The notes below the pieces were generated by a model. It did not search any database. It saw nothing but the letters and a program-made list of their open reading frames with translations, and had not been told where the DNA came from. A stretch of 46,101 nt of DNA, taken from CAZBDU01 sp964490725. Lineage in GTDB: Bacteria; Spirochaetota; Spirochaetia; SZUA-6; DRHE01. This document shows, in pieces, positions 29,861 to 38,234 of this stretch. Within the stretch, counting starts at the first letter, position 1. Each line of letters starts with the position of its first letter. The position numbers and the translations under genes were made by a program. The stretch is taken from the NCBI GenBank assembly GCA_964490725.1, contig CAZBDU010000038.1, positions 1 through 46,101 of the forward strand, given 5' to 3'.

Positions 29861-30886
29861 CTAGTAGATCGCGGCGAATTTGTCAATATTGCTCTTGTCG
29901 AACACGTAGGGCTCGCTCATGACGGCCACGTTGCCGTCGCCGATCTTGATATCGCCCATGCGTCCCACCTTCATCACCTCGCCCTTCTGCCCTTTCACAT
30001 CGCCCTTGACCAGCTCGTAGGCGATGTAGGTGGCGGAGTAGCCCAGATCGATGGGATTCCACAGGGACATCTTGCGACAGGTGCCGTCTTTGATGTACTG
30101 CTTCATCTCGGAAGGCAGCCCCAGACCGGTCAGCTCGATCTTGCCTGCCAGGCCCGCGTCCTCCAGGGCCTTGCCCGCGGCGGCTATCCCCACCGTGGTG
30201 GGAGAAATGATCCCCCGGAGATTGGGATAGGACTTGAACAGACCCATGGCCTCCCGGTAGCTCTTGTCGGAGAGGTCGTCGCCGTACACGGTGGCCACCA
30301 ACTTCATGTCCTTGTAGTCCGGCTTCTGGAGCTCCTTCTTCATCCATTCGATCCAGGCGTTCTGGTTGGTCGCCTGGGAAGAGGCGCTCAGGATGGCGAT
30401 CTCGCCCTTGAAATCAATCAGCTCGGCCATCATGCGAACCTGGCTGCGCCCGATGAACTCGTCTCCCGAAGGCGCCAGGTGGAGGATACGTCCCTCCGGG
30501 GCGATCCCGGAGTCGAAGGAGATGACCTTGATCCCGGCCGCCATCGCCTTCTTGGAGATGGGCACCAGAGCGTCCACGTCGTTCGCCGAGATGGCGATGG
30601 CGTCCACCTTCTGGGCGATCAGGGAATCGATGATCTCGATCTGGCCTTCGGCGGTGGGGGTGCTGGGTCCCTGATAGATCAGGTCGATGTTGCCCCCCAG
30701 ATCGTCCCCGGCCTGCAGGCCTCCGTCACGGCAGGCCTCGAAGAAGGAGTTGCCCAGGTTCTTCACCACCATGGCGATCCTGACTCCGCCCTTCTTGGCC
30801 TCCGGCTGTCCGCCGGCGAACAACAGCCCCGCCGCCAGCAGCATGACGGCCAGGCCCAGGGAGACGGCTCGCAGTCTCTTCATCAT
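29861..30886 (-). CDS. Rhamnose/autoinducer-2-type sugar-binding protein
   Basis: A 341-residue exported protein. The signal region (LGLAVMLLAAGLLFAGGQPEA) has no lipobox Cys but has the Ala-Gly-Gly-Gln style I associate with spirochaetes. The mature fold is the periplasmic-binding-protein-like I type. The segments VYGDDLSDKSYREAMGLF and GIISPTTVGIAAAGKALED closely resemble RhaS and LsrB proteins for rhamnose and AI-2. The start ATG 30886 has AAGGAGGG in front. It is followed by an attenuating hairpin and the rest of the transporter. Deoxy-sugar uptake is likely; the exact sugar is open. Confidence 0.92.
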   Translation of the reverse strand: MMKRLRAVSLGLAVMLLAAGLLFAGGQPEAKKGGVRIAMVVKNLGNSFFEACRDGGLQAGDDLGGNIDLIYQGPSTPTAEGQIEIIDSLIAQKVDAIAISANDVDALVPISKKAMAAGIKVISFDSGIAPEGRILHLAPSGDEFIGRSQVRMMAELIDFKGEIAILSASSQATNQNAWIEWMKKELQKPDYKDMKLVATVYGDDLSDKSYREAMGLFKSYPNLRGIISPTTVGIAAAGKALEDAGLAGKIELTGLGLPSEMKQYIKDGTCRKMSLWNPIDLGYSATYIAYELVKGDVKGQKGEVMKVGRMGDIKIGDGNVAVMSEPYVFDKSNIDKFAAIY

Positions 30887-30985
30887 GACCCTCCTTGTGG
30901 ATGGATTTTTGCTCCTCCATGTTAACTCGGTGAAGACCCACCGGTGTGTGCCGCGAATCTACGATAACGGTGCGTATTTCTACAA

Positions 30986-32488
30986 TTACCGGTACCGGCG
31001 CCCGCGTTCCCGGCTTTTCAGGAACTCGGAGGGGTACACGCCGTAGGCCCGCTTGAACAACCGGCTGAAGTGACGGGTGCTGAAATAGCCCACCTGGCGG
31101 GCCACCTGCTGGACCCGGTTGGCCGGATCGCTGAGCAGCTCCCGGGCCCTGGACATGCGCAGACCGGTCACGCAGCGGAGGAAGGTCGTGCCCGTGTGCT
31201 TGTGGAACAGATGGCTCAGGTAGTTGGGGGTGATGCCGAGATCGAAGGCAATCTGGGCCAGCCCAATGTTGCGCATGTAGTTGTCCGTCGCGAACTGCAA
31301 CGCCTGCTCGGCCAGGTTTCCGGGGCGTTCGGCGCCTGCAGGCCGCAGAAAGCGCTCTCCGTGCCTTCTCAGCTCCCGCAGCCAGGCCTCCCCCTCCAGG
31401 CCATGGGAAGGCCGGAAGTCCAGAGCGATGTCCAGGAAGCCGAGGGTCGCCCGCCGGAGGCCGGGTCCCCCCTCCGGATTCCAGTCCCGCCAGCCCTTTT
31501 CCACCTCATCGCTCAGCTTCAGGTACTCCAGGTAGGCTTCGCGCCGAAAGGCTTCGCTGAGGCCCACCAGGCTGCGGCTCAGCCGCAGAGCCTGCCTGTC
31601 TCCGTCCCGCAGCGCCTGCAACTGCAGCTGGGTGCCGGTCCCGAGAACGACCCGCAGCGGGGCGAGCTGCTGCAGCAGGCCGAGCTGGTGGAGCAGCTCT
31701 TCGAAGCTCCGGCAGGGCTCGCTCAGCAGCTGGGTCATCCGCACGGGCCCGGGCGCGCCGGAGGCGGCTGCGGCGTGAACCCTGCGAAAGAGGTCGTAAA
31801 CGAGCTCCTGGGCCTCCTCCGAGCCGCCGCCGGGCCGCCAGGCGCCGACCAACGCCACTGCCCCCCCGGGCAGCGTGCAGAGGGCCAGGCGGGTGGCGCT
31901 GCCGGCGGCGGCGCCCAGCTTACGACGCGCCAGGCTGCAGGCGCCGAGCTGTCGTGCCAGCAGATCCCTCTCCCCCAGGCAGCCGTCGAAGACCAGCAGC
32001 GCTGCCGCCAGCTGGGCACCCGACACGAAGGGCTCTGCGCCCTGATCGGCGGACAACGTGCTGTGAAACCGGGCGGTGAGGTAGGCTTCGAACTCGTGGT
32101 TCAGATGCAGCAGCTCCTGTCTGCTGGTCCGCCCGATTCTCCGTACCACCCGGGAAAGCTCGGCCGGGCTGACGGGCTTCAGCAGGTAGTCCTCCGCCCC
32201 CAGCTCGATGGCGCGTTTGGCGAAGTCAAAGGAGGAGTAGCTGGTCAGGATGATCCACTTCGTGTTGGGGGAGAGGGCTCTGGCCCGCGCGATGGCCTCC
32301 AGACCGTCCAGCCTCGGCATCTTGATGTCCACGAACGCCAGGTCCGGCTGCGCGGCTCGTACCTTTTCCAGCATCTCGCCGCCGTCTCCTGCCAGCTGGA
32401 TCGAACGGGCCGGAATATCGATCTCCTCGAGCATGCTCCTCAGGGAGTAGCGGACCAGTCTCTCATCGTCGGCTACCAGGATGACCAT
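30986..32488 (-). CDS. AraC-type response regulator (YesN family)
   Basis: A 500-residue regulator. The receiver domain (residues 1 to about 120) has the acidic pair D7-D8, the phosphoacceptor D54 in AFVDIKMP, T82 and K104 in LLKPVS. A long middle region (about 130-390) is unassigned. The AraC double helix-turn-helix fills the C-terminus: LAQIAFDLGITPNYLSHLFH and VQQVARQVGYFSTRHFSRLF. The start ATG 32488 overlaps the kinase stop by one base. YesM/YesN-like pairs usually control adjacent sugar transporters, here the RhaS-like ABC genes just downstream. Confidence 0.95.
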   Translation of the reverse strand: MVILVADDERLVRYSLRSMLEEIDIPARSIQLAGDGGEMLEKVRAAQPDLAFVDIKMPRLDGLEAIARARALSPNTKWIILTSYSSFDFAKRAIELGAEDYLLKPVSPAELSRVVRRIGRTSRQELLHLNHEFEAYLTARFHSTLSADQGAEPFVSGAQLAAALLVFDGCLGERDLLARQLGACSLARRKLGAAAGSATRLALCTLPGGAVALVGAWRPGGGSEEAQELVYDLFRRVHAAAASGAPGPVRMTQLLSEPCRSFEELLHQLGLLQQLAPLRVVLGTGTQLQLQALRDGDRQALRLSRSLVGLSEAFRREAYLEYLKLSDEVEKGWRDWNPEGGPGLRRATLGFLDIALDFRPSHGLEGEAWLRELRRHGERFLRPAGAERPGNLAEQALQFATDNYMRNIGLAQIAFDLGITPNYLSHLFHKHTGTTFLRCVTGLRMSRARELLSDPANRVQQVARQVGYFSTRHFSRLFKRAYGVYPSEFLKSRERGRRYR

Positions 32489-34473
32489 CAGGCCTGCCCG
32501 CCTTCCTGCGGGAGCTCCAGAGTCACCCGCGTTCCCCGGCCGGGCCGGCTGTCGATCGAGAGTGAAGCCTGCGGGCAGGAAATCCTCAGCCTTTCCTTCA
32601 CGTTTGCCAGCCCGATGTGCCTGCCCTCCAGACCGGTCCCGGCTTCGAAGCCCAATCCGTTGTCCACGATCGAGATCTCCAGGGCGGCGGATCCGTTTCT
32701 GCGGATTCGCCGCGCTTCCACCACCAGCTTCCCCGGGCTGCCCAGAGGCTCGATGCCGTGGATGATGGCGTTCTCCACGAGAGGCTGGAGGATCAGCTTC
32801 GGGAGGCGTCGGGCGGCAACCGTTTCGTCACAACGGATCGCCACCGTCAGGCGTTCCTGGAAGCGGAGCTGCTGGAGGGCGCAGTACTCCTCAACGAACC
32901 GCAACTCCTCCTGCACGGTGGTCCAGTGGCCCTGCTCCAGCGTGTACCGCAGCATTCCTCTCAGGGAAAAGATGGCCTTCTCCAGGGAATCCCGCTCCCC
33001 CATCCGGTTCAGGCCGATCAGGCCGTTCAGCAAGTTGTACAGAAAATGAGGCTGGATCTGCGACTGCAGCGCCTGGTATTCGGCCTCGCGTCTTTCCAGC
33101 AGCTCCTTGTATTTGTAGAAGTTGTCCAGAATCAGCGCTGCGTAGTCCCCGAAGGTGCAGAAGTTGGTGTGGTCCAGGTCGGTCAGGGCGGCCGTCCCGT
33201 AGGTGACTATGCAGAGCACTCCCAGGAGGCGGTCGGAGACGGCCAGCGGTATGGCCAGCAGGGAGCCGATCTCAAGCTCCGGGCTGAAGCTGGAAGCCCC
33301 CTCCCACCGTCCGGGATCCCGGATGAACAGCGGCTCCAACCGGGAGAAGACCCCCTCCAGGGATGCCCCAGACTCCGCTTCGCCGTTCCCGCCCCGGTAG
33401 GCGGCTCTGACCACCTCTTCGGGTAGCTCTCCTTCTGCCCTCCAGGGGAACACCCCGGCCGCCGTCCCAACCGCTACGGCTCCCGCGGCTTTCAGCAGGA
33501 TGGCGGCTCCGTCGGCGCTGGAATCCCCGACCACCGACTCCACGATCAGCTCCAGGATCCTGCGGAAGCTCAGCCTCTCGGTGATCGAGGTGCTGACGTC
33601 CCTCATGAGGCTCAGCACCGAATCCACGTTCCGCTTCAGATCTTTCATGAACAGATTGAAGCTGCGGGCCAGAAGCCCGAACTCATCCCTGGCGCGGATG
33701 TCGAGCTGCGCGGTGAAATCACCCTGAGAGACCCTGTGAAACCCTTCCTCCACACACCTGATGCGCTGCGAGATCATCCGGGCGAGCAGCAGCGAAAGAA
33801 CCATGGCCAGCACGCCGATGAGGGTAGTCAGGCTCCAGAACACAAGGATCATCTGCCGGCGGATGATCCTGCCCTGTTCTTGAAGGGAGCGGACGAAATG
33901 GCTCAGGAAGCTTTCAAAGTTGTTCGTCAGATAGTACGAGGTGTCTCTGACCTCTTCGAAAAACAGGGGAATCGCGGTGTCCTGCCCCGTCTGCAGCTGC
34001 TTGTACAGGCTCTCTTCGCCCAGCACCCCCGAATCGACCAGGCGGTCGAGGTTCCTCTCGATACCGGCGATCCTCCGGAAGGCCTTATCGCTCATCACCC
34101 GGGTCACCATGTAAGCGTCCCGGAGCTCCTGCTCCCGGAGCAGGCTCTTCACCCGGGGGGACTCCATGAAATCGTCGAAGGCGCTCTGGAACTCGGCCAC
34201 GGTGCTGCTGAAGTTCCGCCGGGTGGTGTGAAAACGGGGCGTATACAGGACATCTTTCAGAAGCCGGTACGTCTGCGGGGTAAACAGATCGAACATCAGG
34301 TCCTTCATGAGGCTGTGCAGACTGCGGGCCTCGCCGATGAGCTCCACACCGCTTTCGATCGTTTCCCCGAGCCGGGCGCTCTCGTTCATCGTCCACAGGG
34401 AGACGCTGGAGATAAGGACCACGCTCAGCAGGACGGTTCCTGTGAACAGGATGATCTTGGTCTTGATCTTCAC
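32488..34473 (-). CDS. Membrane sensor histidine kinase (LytS/YesM type)
   Basis: About 661 residues from GTG 34473. Order: transmembrane helix (IILFTGTVLLSVVLISSVSLW), a long extracytoplasmic helical domain, second helix (LTTLIGVLAMVLSLLLARMI), HAMP, a GAF-like domain (LLAIPLAVSDRLLGVLCIV), His_kinase with QIQPHFLYNLLNGL, and HATPase_c with VENAIIHGI, VDNGLGFEAG and GRGTRVTL. The extracytoplasmic domain could read a sugar or a sugar-bound binding protein. An extended -10 element ends nine bases before this GTG, so the transcript has almost no leader. Frames upstream to 34521 cross the promoter. Confidence 0.93.
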   Translation of the reverse strand: MKIKTKIILFTGTVLLSVVLISSVSLWTMNESARLGETIESGVELIGEARSLHSLMKDLMFDLFTPQTYRLLKDVLYTPRFHTTRRNFSSTVAEFQSAFDDFMESPRVKSLLREQELRDAYMVTRVMSDKAFRRIAGIERNLDRLVDSGVLGEESLYKQLQTGQDTAIPLFFEEVRDTSYYLTNNFESFLSHFVRSLQEQGRIIRRQMILVFWSLTTLIGVLAMVLSLLLARMISQRIRCVEEGFHRVSQGDFTAQLDIRARDEFGLLARSFNLFMKDLKRNVDSVLSLMRDVSTSITERLSFRRILELIVESVVGDSSADGAAILLKAAGAVAVGTAAGVFPWRAEGELPEEVVRAAYRGGNGEAESGASLEGVFSRLEPLFIRDPGRWEGASSFSPELEIGSLLAIPLAVSDRLLGVLCIVTYGTAALTDLDHTNFCTFGDYAALILDNFYKYKELLERREAEYQALQSQIQPHFLYNLLNGLIGLNRMGERDSLEKAIFSLRGMLRYTLEQGHWTTVQEELRFVEEYCALQQLRFQERLTVAIRCDETVAARRLPKLILQPLVENAIIHGIEPLGSPGKLVVEARRIRRNGSAALEISIVDNGLGFEAGTGLEGRHIGLANVKERLRISCPQASLSIDSRPGRGTRVTLELPQEGGQA

Positions 34474-34482
34474 CGCCCCGCT

Positions 34483-34491
34483 ATTATAGCA
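34483..34491 (-). promoter_or_regulatory. Extended -10 promoter of the two-component/ABC operon
   Basis: TGCTATAAT on the minus strand (34491-34483) is a perfect extended -10 element. The expected start of transcription is about 34476, only a few bases before the kinase GTG at 34473. No convincing -35 is visible, which extended -10 promoters do not require. The GGGGCG before the GTG may be a residual ribosome site. Confidence 0.65.
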
Positions 34492-34589
34492 GAATCGGAA
34501 GGGGGAAAAGAGTACCCGCAAGGAACCCGGGAAGCCAGGCGCCGGGAAGCCGCCTGTACCTGCAGCGCCCGCATGGTGTAGGCTGGATC

Positions 34590-36017
34590 ATGCTGGCTCC
34601 AACACCGGTCCCGCCCGAACGGGGCATCTGGTGCAACCGGACCCTCAACCTCCGCGCCATCCGCGCGGTGGGGTACGACATGGACTACACCCTGGTGCAT
34701 TACCGCACCGAGGAGTGGGAGCGGGCCGCCTTCCGCTCCGCCCTGGAGGTGCTGGCCCGCAGAGGGTGGCCCGTACAGGGTCTGGCCTTCGACCCGGCGA
34801 GCGTGATCCAGGGCCTGGCCTTCGACCTGGAGCTGGGCAACCTGGTGAAGGCCACCCGCTTCGGCTACGTGATCCGGGCCCGCCACGGAAGCCGCCCCCT
34901 CACCTTCGAAGAGCAGCGGGAGGCCTACCAGACGACCTTCGTGGACCTTTCCGAGCCGCGCTGGGGGTTCATGAACACCCTGTTCTCCCTCTCCGAGGCC
35001 AGCCTCTTCTCCCAGCTGGTGGACTTGCTGGACGCTGGCGCGCTGCCGGAGACCCTGGGCTACCGGGAGCTGCACGGAGTTCTGCGCTCCGCCCTGGACG
35101 AGGCGCACAACCTGGGGGAGCTGAAGGCGAAGATCTCAGGCGATCCGGACCGGTTCGTCGAGCTGGACGCGGAGCTCCCGCTGACTCTTCTGGACCAGAA
35201 GGCGGCGGGCAAGCGCCTGCTCCTGGTGACCAACTCCGACTGGAGCTACAGCCGCTCCATGCTTTCCTATGCCCTGGACCGCTTCCTGCCGGAGGGCATG
35301 GGGTGGCGGGACCTCTTCGACATGGTGATCGTGGAGGCCCGCAAGCCCTCCTTCTTTTCGGCGCGGCAGGCGGCCTACAGGCTGGTGGACCAGGAGCGTG
35401 GGCTGCTGGAGCCGCACCACGGCGCCCTGGAGCCCGGCGGCGTGTACGTGGGCGGCGACGCCCTGCTGGTGGAGTCCAGCCTGGGGCTTTCGGGGGCGCA
35501 GATCCTCTACGTGGGGGACCACCTGTTCGGGGACGTGCACGTGAGCAAGGAGATGCTGCGCTGGCGCACCGGGCTGATTCTCCGCGAGATCGAGCCGGAG
35601 ATCCTGGCCCTGGAGGAATCCCGGGAGGCGGAGAAGGAGCTGCAGAGACTCATGGCCTGCAAGATCGAGCTGGACAACCGCCTGGCCCACCAGCGCCTGG
35701 CCCGCCAGCGGGCGCAGCAGGGCTACGGCCCCGAGCCGGCAGGCAGCCCCGAGGCCCTGGAGGCCGCCATCAGGAGCGCCACCGAAGAGAGCCTGGCCCT
35801 GGACAGCCAGATCGCGCCCCTGGCCAGGGCTTTCGGCGAGCTGGGCAACTCCACCTGGGGGCCCCTCATGCGCGCCGGCAACGACAAGAGCCTCTTCGCC
35901 CGCCAGGTGGAGCGCTACGCCGACGTATACACCTCGCGGGTCTCCAACTTCCTGGCGGCGACCCCCTTCGCCTACCTGCGGGCAGCGCGGGGCTCCCTGC
36001 CCCACGACTACTCCTGA
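34590..36017 (+). CDS. HAD-IG family 5'-nucleotidase
   Basis: A 475-residue HAD phosphohydrolase of the HAD-IG (cN-II-like) 5'-nucleotidase family. Motif I is GYDMDYTLVHYR (nucleophile Asp and acid Asp), motif II LLLVTNSDWSY, the motif III Lys lies in IVEARKPSFFS, and motif IV is YVGDHLFGDVHVSK. It dephosphorylates purine nucleotides such as IMP and GMP. A Glu/Arg/Gln-rich stretch near residues 330-390 looks helical or coiled. The start ATG 34590 has only a weak ribosome site (GGCTGG). It is divergent from the kinase operon with 116 bases between. Confidence 0.93.
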   Translation: MLAPTPVPPERGIWCNRTLNLRAIRAVGYDMDYTLVHYRTEEWERAAFRSALEVLARRGWPVQGLAFDPASVIQGLAFDLELGNLVKATRFGYVIRARHGSRPLTFEEQREAYQTTFVDLSEPRWGFMNTLFSLSEASLFSQLVDLLDAGALPETLGYRELHGVLRSALDEAHNLGELKAKISGDPDRFVELDAELPLTLLDQKAAGKRLLLVTNSDWSYSRSMLSYALDRFLPEGMGWRDLFDMVIVEARKPSFFSARQAAYRLVDQERGLLEPHHGALEPGGVYVGGDALLVESSLGLSGAQILYVGDHLFGDVHVSKEMLRWRTGLILREIEPEILALEESREAEKELQRLMACKIELDNRLAHQRLARQRAQQGYGPEPAGSPEALEAAIRSATEESLALDSQIAPLARAFGELGNSTWGPLMRAGNDKSLFARQVERYADVYTSRVSNFLAATPFAYLRAARGSLPHDYS

Positions 36018-36330
36018 CGGGGGGCGCCGCGGAAGCGCGCGCTCGGATATGACTCGGCTAGCCATCACCAACGGTGGCGGCTCTCGTTTGCTCCGGCGCT
36101 TCAGGGCTGCGGGATAGCCTGAATGATCGCCGGCATAAGGCGCCAGGAACTTCGGCAAAAGGGCCAGAAGGGCCAGCCGAAGCACCTTTTCGTTGACGCA
36201 AAGAAGCAACACCGATAGGATCATAGCGGGAAACCAGACTGGAACAGGTGGCTTTTTCCCTCAGAATATGCACATGAGTGACCCGAATGGCGACCCATAG
36301 TGGCGCTATTCTGGAAAGGAGGAACGTTTC
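36018..36330. other. 313-base intergenic region with no confident gene
   Basis: Lies between the 5'-nucleotidase and AOR copy 2. Only short frames are present, including a minus-strand frame covering about 36058-36224 that continues across the nucleotidase 3' end; it resembles no family I know and I do not call it. The last 60 bases carry a dyad (36285-36311) and the AAAGGAGG ribosome site of AOR copy 2. No tRNA or small-RNA fold was recognised. Confidence 0.5.
36285..36311 (+). promoter_or_regulatory. Dyad upstream of AOR copy 2
   Basis: GAATGGCG (36285-36292) and CGCTATTC (36304-36311) form a 27-base inverted repeat with one mismatch and an 11-base spacer containing CATAGT. It is 20 bases before the GTG start and overlaps the likely leader. 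It is a candidate regulator site or short hairpin. Confidence 0.4.
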
Positions 36331-38160
36331 GTGTATGCCGCGAGAGGCAAGCTGCTTGCAGTCGAGTTGAGCGACGGCGCCTGCCGGGTGGAATCGATCC
36401 GGGAGGAGCTGTTCCGGCAGTATCTGGGAGGCTACGGTCTGGGAGTGCGGCTATGCCTGGAAAGGATGGACCCGGCCTGCGACCCGCTCGGTGCCGACAA
36501 CTTGCTGGGCTTTGCCGCGGGCTACCTCACCGGCACCGGGGCCTACATCGCTTCGCGGTTCATGGTCTTCGGCAAATCCCCCTCTACGGGCGGCTGGGGA
36601 GACTCCAACTGCGGCGGCCATTTCGGCAAAAAGCTGAAAAGCAGCGGGTTCGATGTGCTGTTGTTTTCGGGGGCTGCACGGTCTCCGGTTTACCTGGTGG
36701 CAGAGGAAGGCGAGGCTCAGCTCCTGGACGCCTCGGACCTCTGGGGCAAGGACTGCTACGCAACCGAAGACCTGCTGAAGGCCAGGCACGGCAAGGACTG
36801 CGAGGTAGCCTGCATAGGCCCCGCCGGGGAACACCTGGCCGCGGTGGCCGGCATCTCCACCGACAAGGGGCGTTTCGCCGCCCGCTCCGCCCTGGGGGCG
36901 GTCATGGGCTCAAAGAAGCTCAAGGCCGTGGTGCTGAAAGGGAAGCTGCCCATCGAGATCGCCGACCCCGGGCGGATGAAAGCGTTGCGCAGGGAGCATC
37001 TGCCGCTGTTCAAGGAGGATTTCGGCGCCACTCTGGCCAGATACGGTACCCCCATGTTCTACGAGGCGGCCCTGAAAAGCGGAGACGCTCCCTGGAAGAA
37101 CTGGTCCTCCTCCGTGGCGGAGATGCCGGACTTCACGATCACCGCCGACAAGGTGCTGGGCTATCAGGTCAGGCGATACGCCTGCAGCGGCTGCCCGGTG
37201 GGGTGCGGCGGCCACGTGGAGGTGCGGAAGGGAGCGTTCCTGCTTGACACTCCGGCCCACAAAGCCGAGTACGAGACCATGAGTATGTTCGGCTCCAACC
37301 TGCTGATCGACGATCTGGAGGCGATCTTTCGCATCAACGACCTATGCAACCGCTACGGCATGGACACCATCGGATGCGGGGGGCTGGCCGCCTACGCGGT
37401 AGAGTGCTTCCAGCGTGGGCTGATTGGCCGGGAGCAGACCGACGGTTTGGAGCTCACCTGGGGCAACGCCGAAGCCGTGGTGTCACTGGTAGAGAAGATC
37501 GGAAAAGGGGAAGGTATCGGAGCGGTTCTGGCCAGGGGATTCGGCGAGGCGGTGGGAGTGTTCGGGCCTGAGACCGCCGACCGTGCCATGGCCGTGCGCG
37601 GCGAGGCGTTGCCAGCACACGACCCTCGCTGGAATGTCGGCCTTGCTCTCACCTACTATCTGAATCCCACGCCGGCCCGCCACTGCCAGGGCTCCACCGC
37701 GTTTCCAGTGGCCGGTTACCAGATGCCTGCTATCCCCCCGGCCGAGGCCTCCGGTCGGGCGGTGCACCACGACGCCGTCAAGAACTGGACGCACGTGCTT
37801 GACGCTGCAGGCCTGTGCCTGTTCGGATACGCCATCCTGAGCTACAGGACCCTCCCCGAATACCTGGAGGCGGCCGGCGGCGGCAGATGGACCGCCGAAG
37901 AGCTGGAAGCCATGGGCCTGAGGATCGCCCTGGCCCGCCAGATCTTCAACGTCCGTGCCGGCTGGACCCTGGAACGATACGGCTTTCCGCAGCGGGTGCT
38001 GGGCGCCCCGCCGCTGGAAAGCGGGGAAACGAAGGGCGTGCGGGTAGACCTGCAGACCATGGTCAGCGAGTACCTGGAGCTGCGGGGGTTCGACACCACC
38101 ACCGGCCTCCCGCCGCGCTCGGTGCTGGAGCAGTTGAACCTTGCGGAGCTCCTGGGATGA
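36331..38160 (+). CDS. Tungsten-type aldehyde:ferredoxin oxidoreductase (AOR), second copy
   Basis: A 609-residue AOR-family enzyme starting at GTG 36331, 8 bases after AAAGGAGG. It has the pterin-binding N-terminal domain (FGKSPSTGGWGDSNCGG), canonical cluster spacing in YACSGCPVGCGGH with the fourth Cys in AAGLCLFG, and the cofactor block LPAHDPRWNVGLALTYYLNP. It clearly differs from copy 1 (C-x3-C-x3-C), so the two are from distinct subfamilies and probably handle different aldehydes. It stands alone on the plus strand and converges with a corrinoid/Fe-S reductase-like gene 74 bases away. A short inverted repeat (CCTGCC/GGCAGG) sits between them. Confidence 0.94.
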   Translation: MYAARGKLLAVELSDGACRVESIREELFRQYLGGYGLGVRLCLERMDPACDPLGADNLLGFAAGYLTGTGAYIASRFMVFGKSPSTGGWGDSNCGGHFGKKLKSSGFDVLLFSGAARSPVYLVAEEGEAQLLDASDLWGKDCYATEDLLKARHGKDCEVACIGPAGEHLAAVAGISTDKGRFAARSALGAVMGSKKLKAVVLKGKLPIEIADPGRMKALRREHLPLFKEDFGATLARYGTPMFYEAALKSGDAPWKNWSSSVAEMPDFTITADKVLGYQVRRYACSGCPVGCGGHVEVRKGAFLLDTPAHKAEYETMSMFGSNLLIDDLEAIFRINDLCNRYGMDTIGCGGLAAYAVECFQRGLIGREQTDGLELTWGNAEAVVSLVEKIGKGEGIGAVLARGFGEAVGVFGPETADRAMAVRGEALPAHDPRWNVGLALTYYLNPTPARHCQGSTAFPVAGYQMPAIPPAEASGRAVHHDAVKNWTHVLDAAGLCLFGYAILSYRTLPEYLEAAGGGRWTAEELEAMGLRIALARQIFNVRAGWTLERYGFPQRVLGAPPLESGETKGVRVDLQTMVSEYLELRGFDTTTGLPPRSVLEQLNLAELLG

Positions 38161-38234
38161 GAGCCTTCCCACCACAGGCAACCGCGGAAGACTCCTGAAC
38201 CTGCCCGGCGTGGCAGGCGACGGATTTCAGCTTC

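Noticed and set aside
36058..36273. Small minus-strand open frame in the intergenic gap
   Set aside because: No recognisable family, no clear ribosome site, basic and low-complexity composition.
38200..38217. CCTGCC/GGCAGG hairpin between AOR copy 2 and the reductase gene as a bidirectional terminator
   Set aside because: Only a 6-base stem with no T-run on either side; too weak to call, mentioned only as context.
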